DNA from: Chromera velia
Taxonomy: Eukaryota; Sar; Chromeraceae
Assembly (NCBI GenBank): GCA_018398765.1
Contig: JAHBMJ010000477.1
Span: 1-64,000 of the forward strand
DNA: 64,000 nucleotides
Direction: 5' to 3'
Both the position numbers and the translations under genes were made by a program. Positions 35,179 through 47,094 of the stretch are shown piece after piece (the stretch's first letter is position 1; each line of letters begins with the position of its first letter). Under the pieces are notes generated by a model. It made no database searches. It saw only the letters and a list, made by a program, of their open reading frames with translations, and had not been told where the DNA came from.

Positions 35179-38100
35179 GTGCCCCATGGAGTAAGCTCTA
35201 AAATTGGTGACTCGGTCTACCTATAGGCTTTCAGAGTACGTGTACTGTCATAGTTATGCATTATGCGTCTATAGATGTGCCTCTTTCGACTGGTTGGAGA
35301 TCAATCTTTTATGTGAATTCTTATTCAATTTTATAGAGTTGATTCATTCATTCATTCATTCATTCATTCATTCATTCATTCATATTGATTTGCTTCGATC
35401 GAAGTTCAATCAAAATGTTATTCAATCTTCAAGTTCGGAAGTTAATAGAAATGGAGTAGAGTAGTGAGTGTGGCGGCTTCTTTCTTCAGAGCTCTTTATG
35501 GGAGGTCTATGAATCTGGAGCATACGCAGAGTCAAATGATTTTGACGGAGCTGAAATTTGTGCGGCGCGGCACTGAATCGAATGCGCGCGCGGCGGTTAA
35601 TCGAATTCACCTGCGGCCCAGGGCACGTGCGACGGCTTGCCCCCTGCGGTTTGGCCTTCCTGCGTATGCGCGGGCGGAACGATGATTGAAATTTTTAGTA
35701 ATTTTTCCACCTAGTATGTTTTGGATAGACCCTAATAATCGCTTAACATAGACCTATCATTGTTTTATAATTAATTAATCCTAAACGCAGAGTGTTAATT
35801 ATAGCCAGCATTTATTAATTAGCTGTATACACTTCCCCAATACGGAGAAAAACTTATTTGTCTGATCCCATTACCAGTTTTTTGCATGCATTCAGTGCCA
35901 TTCACTGACTTACTGAGTCAGCAGTGCGGCTCAGCACACGTATACACACCAACTGTGTATGCTGTCTGACTGCGAATCGGAAAAGGAATCTTTATAAACT
36001 CTTAGATGAACTCGCGTCTCAACGCTATATTTCTTCCCCAGACACGTTCACAAAAGTACAAAAACTGCTTTTCAGTTCCTTTTCCATCATTTTCTAATAA
36101 TTTTTTTTCGATTGTCTTTCTTTACCTTTCCCGTGAAACTTGAATGTAAACGCTCTCCTCTTCTTGGCTAAAACTTTTTCAAACGGCATCTTAGACTATA
36201 GATCGTCGACGGCATGATCATCGGCATCGTGTCTCACATCATATAGAAATGCGACTTGTTTCGTTTAGTTTTGTCATCGAATGATAGATGCCAATTGTTG
36301 AGCTAAACTGGTTGTTCTACAAGTAAAAAAGAAGTATATAGTCATTATTATATTCGTATATAAAGTAAAATATGTTTTAAAACAACAAGTGGAAAAAAAA
36401 AGAATTAAAACATATTCTTCATTTTTTTAGAAACCGCCCTGAATCCTAGCCTGAATCCGCCCCTCCCCCCACTGGCATCCCTCATTGACTCGATCTCTAA
36501 TTAAGAATTAACAAAATAATACCCGATGTGGTGGTTCCCGATGTAACAAAAGTGAGTGCTAGATCTTTTGTCATTATAATTTGATATTATTTAAACGAAT
36601 TGAATGTCACACATGCAGGAATCGGCAGATAGCCGGTACACAAGATCGAATTGGGAGACGCAAACCACCCGCACTCCGTTTGCCATGCAGGATCGGTTGA
36701 ATGCTGGCCGGCTGGTACTGAAGAATTTCTTGCAGCAATGAGGTCGACACCCCAACCGATCGATCCACGCCTCTCTGATCGTTGCCCTGGCTAATCAATG
36801 GGCTGAAGAAGAATGATTCAAATCGTGAGCAAGCTTGCAAGCACACTGGCTGATCGATCACATCGATCATCCAGATCGAACCAGTGGCCGATCTATCGAC
36901 TTACTGAAAGTCATAATCGAAGTCATGCAGAGTCAGCCAGTCAGTCAGTCAAGACGCCTGCAATGAAAAGCCTTGTAAAGTCAGCTGAGTCGTGAAAGTC
37001 AGGTCGTCCGTCCGTCCGTCCGTCCCTTGGCGAAAGAAGTCTTTCTTCACTTATCGAAGGTCTTCTTCTTCTGTCAGTCAGATTGAGTACCGACTTTGCT
37101 CAACAGGAAATGAGGAAAGCGGAGACAGACACTCTTTTCTGAAGGCCTTTCCTCCTTCCAAAACTCGTTTGCTCTTCTTTGTCCTCTTCGGATCATCAAC
37201 AAGCCAACAACCAATGCTAGACAACCTCTCTCCTCGTTTGGCTCTCTCTCTCTCTTTCTCTCTCTCTGTCTTTGCCTTCTTCCGATCGAAGGCAGCTAGA
37301 GGAATGGGGGGTTATTAATGGCTCCAGGCCTGTCGAAAATATCACTTCCTTTCCTCGTTTCTTCGATCCCTCCGTTGGTGTCTTGTCTCACCAAACAAAC
37401 AAAAACGGCAGGCAGACGTTGAAACTCCAAAACAGCAATTAAGGCAGCAGATGACAAAGGTATGAAGGAAGGAAGAAGTGCCGACTCGATCCGATCACCA
37501 AAGACCCGACGGATGGCACGTACGCAGACAGACAGACACACACATGTACAGACAGACATATAAAAAAGCTGCCAATGCCCCATGAGGGATATGGGACGAA
37601 GGAAAGAAAGGAGGAAAGTCAGCCAGAGAAACGTCTCCTCTTCAACTGACTGGGCACAGATGCAGATCGAGCCATCTGAATAAAGTCGTTCTCCCTTTGC
37701 GCAGTCTTCTACGCATGCAGTTATCTCCCGCACGCCTTTGTAATTCTTTCTTTCTTTTCCAAACAAATGCAATCACTTTCTCTTCATGCATGAATAAAGC
37801 AGCAACATGGCTTTCAGGAAGGCGCAGTGTCAGTGAGTAGGCAATTGAGCGCGTGAGTGAGTGCGAGGAGCCTGTTGACAAATCAAGGTTTGGCTTGGCG
37901 GCCAATCAAAGAATCAAAAGAACAGTCAATGGTACGACCCCTATCGTTGACGATGATCGATCTGCCTGCCTCGCTTCCTTGGTTTTTTCTTTCAGTCCAT
38001 CCCCCTTTCGAGTGTCCGTCTGTGTCTGTGTGCGCGTGTATGCAGGAGCAATAGAGAAAGAGAGAAGGAGCGGGACGCGCAAACAAACGTATGATGTATC

Positions 38101-38467
38101 CTCTGGCTCCAATGCTGGGACCGGAAAAGAAAATAAAAAGATCAAACTGCCAGCGCACGATAAAACATAGAGACAGACGAACGAACAGAAAGAGAAAGAC
38201 GCGAACGAAATACCGACCAACAAATCGTACCAGACCCATTCAGAAGGGAAAGCGCATTCCCCCACACAGGAGACGGTTTCATGGGCAGATTCAGGGGGAG
38301 GAAAATTCGATCCTCAGCCCTCACCAGTCGCCTAGCTTTCTTTCTTGTAAGGCCTTATTCACCAGAGAAAACAATCCTCCCTCCTTTTCCTCCCCCAATT
38401 CGTATGTACTCGCAACCTCGACCGCACGTCAGGAAAACAGGTCAAGAACGAGACAGACACACAGGCG

Positions 38468-38502
<35 letters not shown>

Positions 38503-39123
38503 CGTTGCATTCCGCATCATGATACCATCAAGACTGTTCCTCCCATCGAAAACAATGACGAAGGAAGGAAAGATGCAGACCGACTGACTGACTGCCAGCG
38601 GTTGCTGTAAGAGATCCGGGCCAGCGTTACCCGTGCCTGGGCAAAAGAGCTCGGCCGTATGATCTGTATGTATGAACCCAACCAAAGACTTCTTTCTTCT
38701 CTTCCCTGCTGATTGTCCCCTCCCCCATCCCTCACATCCCGTACCCCCCGCCCCCCCCGGAGACGCCAACAAAACAGACGTCTCCCCCCCCCTACCCTGT
38801 CGGTCGATCTAATCAAACGACAGGCAGCAGTCCATCCAGGCTTCTCACGCATACGTATGAAAACAGACAGCACCTCGTTTCTCTCTCTGTTGCACTTTCT
38901 TTGTATCAGTCAGTTTCACCACCAGCAGCTACATGAGTGAGGACGCAAATTTAAAGTAAGCATGGAAGCATGGAATGAAGTCCAGCCTGGAAGCTCGGCC
39001 TGCCCACCGGACGGACGAACGGAGGAACCGACAGGCAGACAAAGGGCAGTGAGTGAGGCATGGAATGACTCTCAAGAGAAGAAAGTGAGAAAGCACGATC
39101 GAAGAAGCAGCTCCCCACCCATC

Positions 39124-39154
<31 letters not shown>

Positions 39155-39219
39155 AGAGACGGAGAAAGGTCATGGAGGTCGGTTGGAACACAATAGTAAG
39201 GACAGAAAGTGATGTACGC
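35179..39219. other. convergent intergenic region, AT-rich then repeat-rich
   Basis: This separates the PNPase stop from the stop of the SH3 gene. From 35180 to about 36600 the DNA is AT-rich, with an (ATTC)n tract at 35342-35384 and no coding frame. From 36600 to 39219 it is GC-balanced, with (TCCG)n near 37005, (CAGA)n at 38464-38500 and (CA)n at 39126-39152. Open frames here are short, overlapping and low in complexity. The 3' UTRs of both genes should lie at the two ends, but I see no clear polyadenylation signal. Confidence 0.5.
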
Positions 39220-42200
39220 TTAGAGAGCTCGAAGAAGATGCGAGGGGAACCAGCCGCATTCCTCTTCCTCCGGACTCTCTTTTCTTCCAGCTTCGGGGGG
39301 AGCGACCGTCACCAGTCGCCCCCAACTCCACCCGTTCGGTTCGGAGTGCCGCACCTCCACCACCTCCCCCGCATACAGTTGCAGCTCTTTCTTCTCAAGA
39401 GGAATATGCCCCTTCACTATCCGGCAGAAACGTCCCCCCGCCTGCTGGCCCCGACCCCCTTCCTGTGAAGGGCCCCCTGCGGACCCTCCCATGTCATGCC
39501 GGGGCCCACCTCCCTCATACCCCCCTGGAGTCCGAGTCGACGAATGCGACCCCCCTGCAGGCTGCTGCTGATAAGCAGGTGCTCCACCACCCCCATACTC
39601 AAATTCCGGTGGTGCTCCATACCCCCTGGCCCCTGCCGGGTGAGCAGAGGGATATCCCGGATAGACCCGTGGGTCATGCTCGAAATACCCCGACGGGGTC
39701 TCTTGGCCCCGCAGCACAGCCGCCCCGGGGCGGCTCCCAGACGACAGAGACGAGGGTGCTCCAGTCCCTGTGTGAGACCGGGGGCCGCCGGGGGCACCAA
39801 AGCCCCCCCCCCGGTGGGGGTATGCGGCCTGCATGGGGTGAGAGGGCGAATGAGGAGACGGGTGCCACGCGGCAGGCCTCCCCCCTGCGTCGCTGGCGGC
39901 TAGTCTGTGAGGCTGTGTGTGTGCACCCCCCCGCTCCCTTCCATCCCAACTTCGCCCGCTTCCCCCCGGAGGATTGTGCTGGAAGGACGAGGGAGAGAAA
40001 GCAGCGGAGGACGAAGGGGAGGGACCAGGTGGAGGTTGGTCTGCGGAGAAAAAATGAGGGGGTTGTTGGTGCGATTGTTGCTGCTGCTGAGACTGAGACG
40101 GAGGCGAGGGCACGTCCACCTCGGGAGGGAGGATGTCTTCAATCTTCCCCACTGCCTCAAAGTTGCCCAGGGCCTCCAAGACCGAAACCAGCTTCTTTCT
40201 CAGTTGAACGTTTTGAGCCTGTTACGGACACAGAGGGGGAAGGGGGAGACGGAGAGACCTGTCGGGTTGCATTGAGGCGAATTGACATGGGACAGTAACA
40301 GAAGAAGTAAAGAAAATAGGAAGATGAGAAAACCGATCCAAGTTCACAGCCAGTGACGCGGTTGTCGATAGGGCGACTCACCCACATCCCCCCCCCCCCC
40401 CCACAGAGAGAGAGAGAGAGCAGGAGAAAGCAGAAAGGAGAAACAAAAATACCTTAAATGAACGTCCCACACGGTTCACTGCGCCAAGACGAGAAACTCT
40501 ACGGGCAAACACCAACTTCAACGCAACAGAGAGACGGACCACCAAGGAAAGAATTCATCTGAAAAGTCACTCACGCAATAACAGCGATGTTGGTTCAAAT
40601 TGCGTACCCTTCGCTGACCTTCAAGACGTTGGCTTTCGAGATCAGCGTGCTGATTTGAGTCTGAAAGCAAACAGAGGCGGGGAAAGGAGAAAAGAGAAAG
40701 GTAGAGGGTCGGGATCCATGCAGCGCTCTTGGGTTTCTTCTTTCGGTCTCACTGCCGCTCTGTGTGCAATTTGGGTTGAAGAAGGCAACGGCATTCCTGT
40801 TGAACTAGAGTGTGTTGCAACATCAAAGGAGCGTAACGTCGAACAGAGGAAGAAACAGGTCCGCAGAGAAACGCGCACAGTCTGTCCAATTATTTTTGTT
40901 TTTGTTTTCGTTTGCTTCCGCTTTTGGTTTCAGTGATCAGTTCTCTGAAAAATGGCATGGAGGAAAGACAACTCAGAGAAGTAAAGTGGAAGGCAAGGCT
41001 TCCTGCTCCAAACAAACAGCCGTCTCCCTCCGATGAGAGGAAGGAAGGGCCTTTTTCTTTTTCTTCATGCTTTCCCGTGCCCCAACTAACTAGCGGACAC
41101 ACACACACACACACACACACACAGAATTCCGGGCCTTTCTTTTTGAAGCACACGACCACACGACAGAACAGCCCACCGTCTCTGTCCCACCTCACCCAGT
41201 GACTCGATTCTCTTCTTTTCTCTTCAGACTCACCTGGTGAAAGTCGCTGGGTATGAGCGCGTAAGTCCTGCTGTCCTTCCCGGGCTCAGTCTTATACCGA
41301 AAGCTCGGGGGCACGAACACAAAACGCCAGGAGCACAGGTATCGCCCTGCAGAATTTTTTTCATTTTGCAGTGCAACAGAAGCCAGGGCCCTTTCCTGCT
41401 CTCTCTAACAGCCATGCGGTGGGGGCTTAGCTGACTGTTTGGACACAGCAAAAAGGGAGTTGCATACAAATGAACGAGAGCGCTCACACAAATTCGCACC
41501 CCGACACACTTCAGGTTTTAGTGTTGTTCGTCAACTCCCTCCCCTCAATGATGTCGTCACCACACAAAGAAGCAGGAAGATACGAAAACAGGGGATAAAG
41601 AGCAGAGCTACATGCATCATTTTCTGACTGACCTTCCTTGTCAGGTGTGGGGGCTACAGTCGGGACACATCGGAATTCTGCAACAAGCAAAGACACAAAC
41701 AGGACGAGGATAAGACAGGACAAACGGAAGTTTAGCAGAACGGAGTTCTTGGTGGGTGAGTTTTCTGCAAACCATGATTTCTTTTTTTCTGTTCGCGTCT
41801 CCTTCATTCCACCCACCCTCTGCAGACACTTATGCCCACGCACACAAAACAGAATCCCAAACCCCCCCCGTATGCCCAGTCAATTGCCCCCCCGAAAACG
41901 AGTCTGATCAAATCGGGCGGCCAAAAAATTCACCAACCGTCTCCCTCTTTCTCTGCCCCCCCCCCATGTTTTTTAGACACAGCCCCCCACAGACAGACAG
42001 ATAGACAGAGAGACCCACCATCCAGCTGCCCGTACCCAGTGGCAATCTGCCGAAAGTGTTCGGGGTCTGAGACTTGCTTTTCCAGTCGGTTCAACTTCTC
42101 AGCTCTCTGAATGCACACATGGAGGAGAAACCAGGGAAAAGGAAAATGACAGGCTCGACCACATTAACAAACGGAGAAGGAACCAGGCCCTGATCAAAAT

Positions 42201-42262
42201 CACCATCAATCAAATCGCAGCTCTTGTATTTGTCAGAGCTTCGTTCCTGAACTACGAGGGAC

Positions 42263-42332
<70 letters not shown>

Positions 42333-42907
42333 TCGTCCAGTCATTCTTCAAGTCTGGAGTCTCTGTCTGTCCACGCCGAGTCCAAATTCCAACCCACGCC
42401 AGTCATGCTGCCTTCCTTCTACTGTGTTTCTTTGCCCACACCTCTCCAAAACAAACTTCCTAGCTGCATGCATCTGAGTCCCATCTCTCTTTCTCACTGA
42501 CTCACGTTTAATGCGCGTCTTTCCTTTCGATTTGGCGGCTTTGCAGCTTGAGCAAACCCCTCTTCCCCCCCCTGCCCTTCAGGCCCTCCCACCGCACCCT
42601 CGAAGGACGACGACACTCCTGTGCCTGGAGACGCCCCGGGGTGCAGGTCCCCCTCCCTCTCCACCTGCAGATCTGCCTCCTGGCCTTGAATTGGAACTGC
42701 GTCCTTCCCAATGCTCAGAGATGCTGGAGGCATAGAAGAAGAAGAGGAAGGACCCCCACCGTCTCCAGCAGCAGCAGCGGCAGCAGCGGCACCGCGAGCC
42801 ACAAGAGTGTCCTGAGATTGTGACTGAGCATCGTGTAGGGCTTCTGGCGGTTGGGTCGACAGCTCTTTGTCTGCGGCCGGGACCTCACCGGAAGCCGCCC
42901 CCTCCAT
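39220..42907 (-). CDS. coiled-coil protein with C-terminal SH3 domain
   Basis: Six exons in agreeing phase: 42907-42506, 42106-42019, 41677-41633, 41346-41234, 40660-40619 and 40218-39220, about 562 residues. The first exon is Ala/Ser/Glu-rich and ends NRKERRALN. The next exons give RAEKLNRLEKQVSDPEHFR, EFRCVPTVAPTPDKEG, then GRYLCSWRFVFVPPSF and YALIPSDFHQ. They continue into a probable coiled coil (TQISTLISKANVLK joined to AQNVQLRKKLVSVLEALGN). A Pro/Gly/Gln-rich linker with many PPxP-like segments leads to an SH3 domain in the last 70 residues: ELQLYAGEVVEVRHSEPNGW, then SWGRLV and CGWFPSHLLRAL, matching the ALYDY-distal, GWW-like and FPSNYV positions. SH3 domains bind proline-rich peptides, so this is likely an adaptor. 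The start may lie further upstream, because the frame continues to 42931 behind an acceptor-like TTCTTGAG. I do not recognise the middle part. Confidence 0.75.
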
Positions 42908-42931
42908 TTTCAAGATCCGCTCTATCTCAAG

Positions 42932-43532
42932 AAAACACGTGTACCCGTCAGTCTAGATCGAACGAAATGAAATTAAAGTATCAGCAGAGTTGCGATACTC
43001 GTTCTTTCATCTCGCCTGTTTGTTCTGGGGTTCTGGAGCGAAGGGATCGAACATGTATGCCAACAAACGCTCTCCAGCTAGAAGCTGCAGGGAATCTGCA
43101 GGGACATGCAGGGACAGGATAGGGACAGGGCAGGAAAAGTCTCGATCTCGCGCGCGATGAATGCGGTGAATGAGTCGCTGCATGGGCCCCGGCACGACGC
43201 ACACTCCGGGCCATGCATGCATGTTGGGGCCCCGGCCGGGCCCGCAATTAAAGGCCCCGGAAAGCATGCAACTTCGAGTAGGCACTTAACAATTTAAAGT
43301 TCCGGATTCGAATTTCGAAATCGCCTCAGGGGGCAGCTCAGCTCTGCTGAGATCAGCCGAGAGGCCGGGTCTGAGGCCCTAAGATCGCATTCACTCGCAT
43401 AACGCATTTTTTCATTTTTTGTGGGGGGGGTTCGGTGTTTGTTTGCATGTTTGTCTATCACAGGTGTCGCCCTGATTCTAAAATGTGCCACTCCAGCAAC
43501 TCGTACGAAGCCATGCAATCATATTAATTATA
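42932..43532. other. GC-rich repeat block upstream of the SH3 gene
   Basis: It contains short CTGCAGGGA and ACAGGG(A) iterations near 43085-43130 and GGGGCCCCGG-type palindromes near 43180-43260. No supported coding exon was seen, although an upstream exon of the SH3 gene could be hidden here. Bases 43315-43400 are an inverted copy of 50880-50965. Confidence 0.5.
43315..43400 (-). repeat. dispersed GC-rich repeat, copy 1
   Basis: The reverse complement of this segment matches 50880-50965. The shared blocks are ATGCGAGT, TGCGATCT, AGGGCCTC, GGCCTCTCGGCTGATCTCAG and GAGCTGAGCTGCCC, with a few substitutions and one small insertion. Its core is itself nearly palindromic (CTCAGCTCTGCTGAG). Confidence 0.8.
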
Positions 43533-46350
43533 ACAGGTATGCAGGGCTCGTACTAACGCGGCTCATAAGTTGGCAGGAAGGTCTATCAAACTAGACATTT
43601 GTTGGTATTCCCTTGCTCAGTCTTGTTCTATACTCTCATACAAGAGAAACGCGACTAGTGATTCATATGGCTAAATGGCATGTAACGACGCGCGCTTTCA
43701 CTTTCATCGCGGCCCCGGAAAGACATACACGTGGACCAGCTCATTCACAGTCAATATAGGAGGGCGGGGCGCTCGCTTACACTTATGCCATGACCAGCAT
43801 ATACGTCACACATGTCCACCTCCAAAGACGATCGTCCTCGATCGTTTTCTTCTTTCGACGATCAATGCATCTCACTTTGAATCACAGATTCTCTCTCACT
43901 CAATGCAATCACAATCATACACCCTCGAGTGCAATTTGTTCACCCTTGCAACCTGAAAATAAAACATCATCGGCACATTTCATCAATGAAAAATTTCTTT
44001 TCTGCGATCGCAATCTCCCTTGCCTCATCCATCTAGCTCCATCTCTGTCTCACGGAACCCTTAAGTGGCAGTGTCCTCAAGCCAAATCAATACTGTATGC
44101 TCGAAGCTGCAAGGCTCAAAACACGCAAACACGAATTGAAACAGTCATATCATGACTTCCTCAGGCGTCCCCGAGGTACAAATCGAAACGAAGACACACA
44201 CTACAGCTGTGCTATGTCTTCACTTCATGTGAAAAGGCCCAGCCAAAACAGCTCTACCATGAATTACCATGAATTACCGCATTTAATTTACCGTAAGCTA
44301 GTCTCAAATTGACTCTCAAATCATTCACCTCTCCCTTCCATAATCTTTTACACTGAACAACTTGCTCCAAAACCCCAGCTCTCTCCTCCTCTCTCCTTTC
44401 CCCTCCCCTCTTGCTTTACTCAGTACTCACACTCCACCGAGATCGACCGAGGGTTGGGTTAGCCTGTATCTCTCTCACCCGCTCTAGGATGGGACCCCAG
44501 AATTCTGTCCCATCTGGTGGGCCCTCTCGCGGAACACCTGCAGGCGTTGTTTCCCCCTCCATCTGCTCTTCTCTCTCTGCCTGTTTGTCAGTGAGCGCGA
44601 ATGCACGCTCGATCTTGTCAATCTCCTCTTTTGTCATCCTTTCCTCTTTCCCCTTCATTCAATTTGTTTTCTTGGGGCCTGGTATGCGACTTTTCCTGAC
44701 AGTGCTTGATAGGAGATGGAATGATATGGAGACTCTGTCTCCTCCTCACTCTCTTCATCCTCCCACCTAGCCTCCTATTTGTTCACTTTCTCATCCTCTT
44801 TCTTTTCTTCCTTTTCCTGTCCCTCCTCGATGTTGTGGAGCTATAAGGGGCGGTACACCCACTTACCATCATCTCTCTCTATCTTTCTCTCCTGTTGCAC
44901 ACACAAAAGACGGAATTTAAGTCTGTTGGGGTTGGGAACGCTCCTCTTTGAAGTTTTTCCCCTCCTCATCCTAATCTTCATCTTAGAAAACACCTGATGT
45001 GAGGAAATTGGGTCCTCTAGAGTGTTTGTTTCTTTGGGGGCCAGACGGAGGCTTCTTATTGATCCAATACTTATTAGCTGTGTGATCAGCGTGCAACTAT
45101 CTGCAGCAGAAACACCCGTTATACTTTATTAGAATTGTCGTCTCCTCATCTATCATGGGAGGTAGGTTGTGGCTAATCTGCTGACCCCAGAATCTTTGCT
45201 CATAAGTCACAGCCCCGATATCCATTAGTGTTGGTCCCGTTGGATCGTGTGCGGCTGCACTTCCGGTGACAACTGATGGTGGGATAATGCTTAGGATGGT
45301 AGAGTGCGATGCTGCTGTGATAATGGGGATTATTGAGTGGTAGTGAGAGTTTGCTATGGCCTGAAAAGCTGCAGAGACTGCTTGATCCAGACTCGTGGGC
45401 TCCTTTCTGGTGACCTCTTTCGCTAACTCTTGAGGCAGATTCTTTTAGAAATGGTTAATCTTGTCGCTCATACTCATGTTTGTCACTTTTAGCAACTTAG
45501 CGATGAACTGCTCGGTGTACGTCTCAACATAAGAGATTCTACAGACTTTGCATACTTTAGTTTGTCAAGTTTGGCTCGCAGCTCTATTTGGGTATGTCTG
45601 TCCTTGAAGTAGGAAACAAGGATGGTCTTCACCTCCTCCCAAAAATTCAGCTTCCTTCCCACTTAATTTGGCAACGAATCTTCTAAAATCTTCACTGCTT
45701 GTGATGCGTCTCCAGACTGAGTGAGGTGTAACAGTGCAGCTTCATTAACAAGGAGGTCCGCTTCTGACATACAGTGAAATCTCTGATTTCTTTCACAGAG
45801 GTTCACCCAGTCAACATACTTCTCTACATCTCCATCAAAATCATAAATCGGTTTGACTTGCTTAAGAGGAGTAGAAGATGATGTCAAAAAGGTGCTGGCT
45901 GCAGTTAGATGGTCTACATGCGCTTGCAGGGAGACGAGTTTGGAGGCTTACTGAGAGATCAACGCGTCCTGTCTTTAGACAATGACAAGCAGCTCAGCTA
46001 GATCAACTGTGTTTGGACCTTCCATCTTGCTAACCAAACGTACTCTACTGGTCGAACGAAGCTCTGCTATCACCTATAAGATTAGTTACCTATAACAGGT
46101 ATGCAGGGTTCGTACTAACGGGGCTTATAAGTTGGCAGGAAGGTTTGTCAAGCTAGACCTAGAGCTAGATGTTTGTTGGTATTGATTATTCCCTCGCTCA
46201 GTCTGTATCTCAGTGTTAGTTTGATTCTATGCTCTCATACAAGAGAAACGTAACTGGTGATTCATATGGCTAAATGGCATGCAACGACGCACCGCGACGC
46301 GCGCTTTCACTTTCATCGTGGCCTCGGAAAGACATATACACAGGCCGTAT
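43533..46350 (-). mobile_element. old, broken LTR retroelement fossil
   Basis: Two direct repeats, about 43533-43735 and 46092-46350, share long blocks (GGTATGCAGGG, TAAGTTGGCAGGAAGGT, CTCATACAAGAGAAACG, GTGATTCATATGGCTAAATG) and look like the LTRs. They differ by many substitutions and several small length changes, so the element is old. Just inside the 46.1-kb repeat, on the minus strand, is a stretch near 46058-46075 resembling the usual initiator-Met primer site. Next comes a gag-like remnant (about 46024-45000) with a capsid-like segment and a weak zinc-knuckle-like patch. The rest of the interior, to 43736, has no recognisable protease, integrase or reverse transcriptase. It is internally short and heavily broken, probably with ten or more breaks. 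The superfamily is not certain. Confidence 0.6.
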
Positions 46351-46459
46351 GCCGGGGGTGAGTGGGATGCTTTTTGCCCTCCCTTCTGCATAGGAGACCG
46401 GCGCTTTTCCGCAAAAAACTCATTCTCATAATTGGTAAAGAGTTAGAAGCTGAAACTTT

Positions 46460-46697
46460 GTGTAAAAAGACATTATAACGATAGAAAAAGAACTATTGAA
46501 CAGATTTTTTATATCATTTCTAGAAATATAGGCTGCTATACAAATTTTATGAGTTTTATACCGTTTTTCTTACTATTAAGAACCGTTAAAAAATGGCCCA
46601 TAAATCAAAAAATTTGTATAGCAGCCTATGTTTCTAGAAATGATATAAAAAATCTGTTCTATAGTTCTTTTTCTATCATTACAACGTCTTCTTACAC
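46460..46697. mobile_element. foldback (inverted-repeat) element, 89-bp arms
   Basis: The left arm, 46460-46548, and right arm, 46609-46697, are reverse complements over 89 bp with about six mismatches. They are separated by a 60-bp AT-rich loop. The arms contain TAGAAAAAGAACTAT, TTTTTTATATCATTTCTAGA and GGCTGCTATACAAATTTT. No coding sequence is present. This is the structure of a foldback MITE or a remnant of a DNA transposon. No clear target-site duplication could be named. Confidence 0.8.
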
Positions 46698-46744
46698 TAC
46701 TAGGGGTTTAATTCTGACTAATTCTGACCCCGTAAATAGTCCTC

Positions 46745-46862
46745 CTGAGGTACTCACCCAACTGGTTGGGTATGTCTCGTTATATAAGGGCTTCTTCTTC
46801 TAATATAATAGAACGTGATAGAACGTGATAGACCTAACCAGTTAGGTGAGTGCCTCGGGGGG
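46745..46862. repeat. inverted repeat with self-palindromic arms
   Basis: The left arm (GAGGTACTCACCCAACTGGT, then TGGGT) and the right arm (ACCTAACCAGTTAGGTGAGT, then GCCTC) are reverse complements over 25 bp with three mismatches, around a loop of about 60 bp. Each arm also contains its own near-palindrome (ACCCAACTGGTTGGGT and ACCTAACCAGTTAGGT), so several alternative folds are possible. Confidence 0.75.
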
Positions 46863-46893
46863 CGTCTTGGTGGTTGCATATCGTGAGAAAAGT

Positions 46894-46966
46894 GGCTGCA
46901 GCAGGAATCAAACCCGAAACCATATGCATGTGAATAGGATATTCTACCGACTGGGCTGCACACCGC
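46894..46966 (-). repeat. tRNA-derived sequence (tRNA pseudogene or SINE head)
   Basis: Read on the minus strand there is a box-A-like CAGCCCAGTCGGTAGA (within 46943-46958) and, 30-odd bases later, a box-B-like GGTTTGATTCC (46904-46914), with one mismatch to the tRNA T-arm consensus. A CAT is found in the anticodon-loop position. The T-stem pairs partly, but the acceptor and D stems do not pair well. It is therefore a decayed tRNA or the 5' head of a SINE, not a working tRNA gene. Confidence 0.55.
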
Positions 46967-47094
46967 AGAGACACAGGGAACCCCTAGTGGGCTATGACAG
47001 TATAATATACCGCAGATGCCGGTTCATGTATGCATGTAGCAATTATAGCCAATTATTTTGACGTACGCATCCGATACTTTCTAGCTTACTTGCC

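Noticed and set aside
40440-40560. Additional exon of the SH3 gene between 40619 and 40218
   Set aside because: A donor-like GTATTT exists, but every acceptor tried gives a stop in the required phase, while the flanking exons join directly in phase 0.
46894-46966. Functional tRNA-Met gene
   Set aside because: The acceptor and D stems do not pair and box B has a mismatch; a tRNA-derived repeat fits better.
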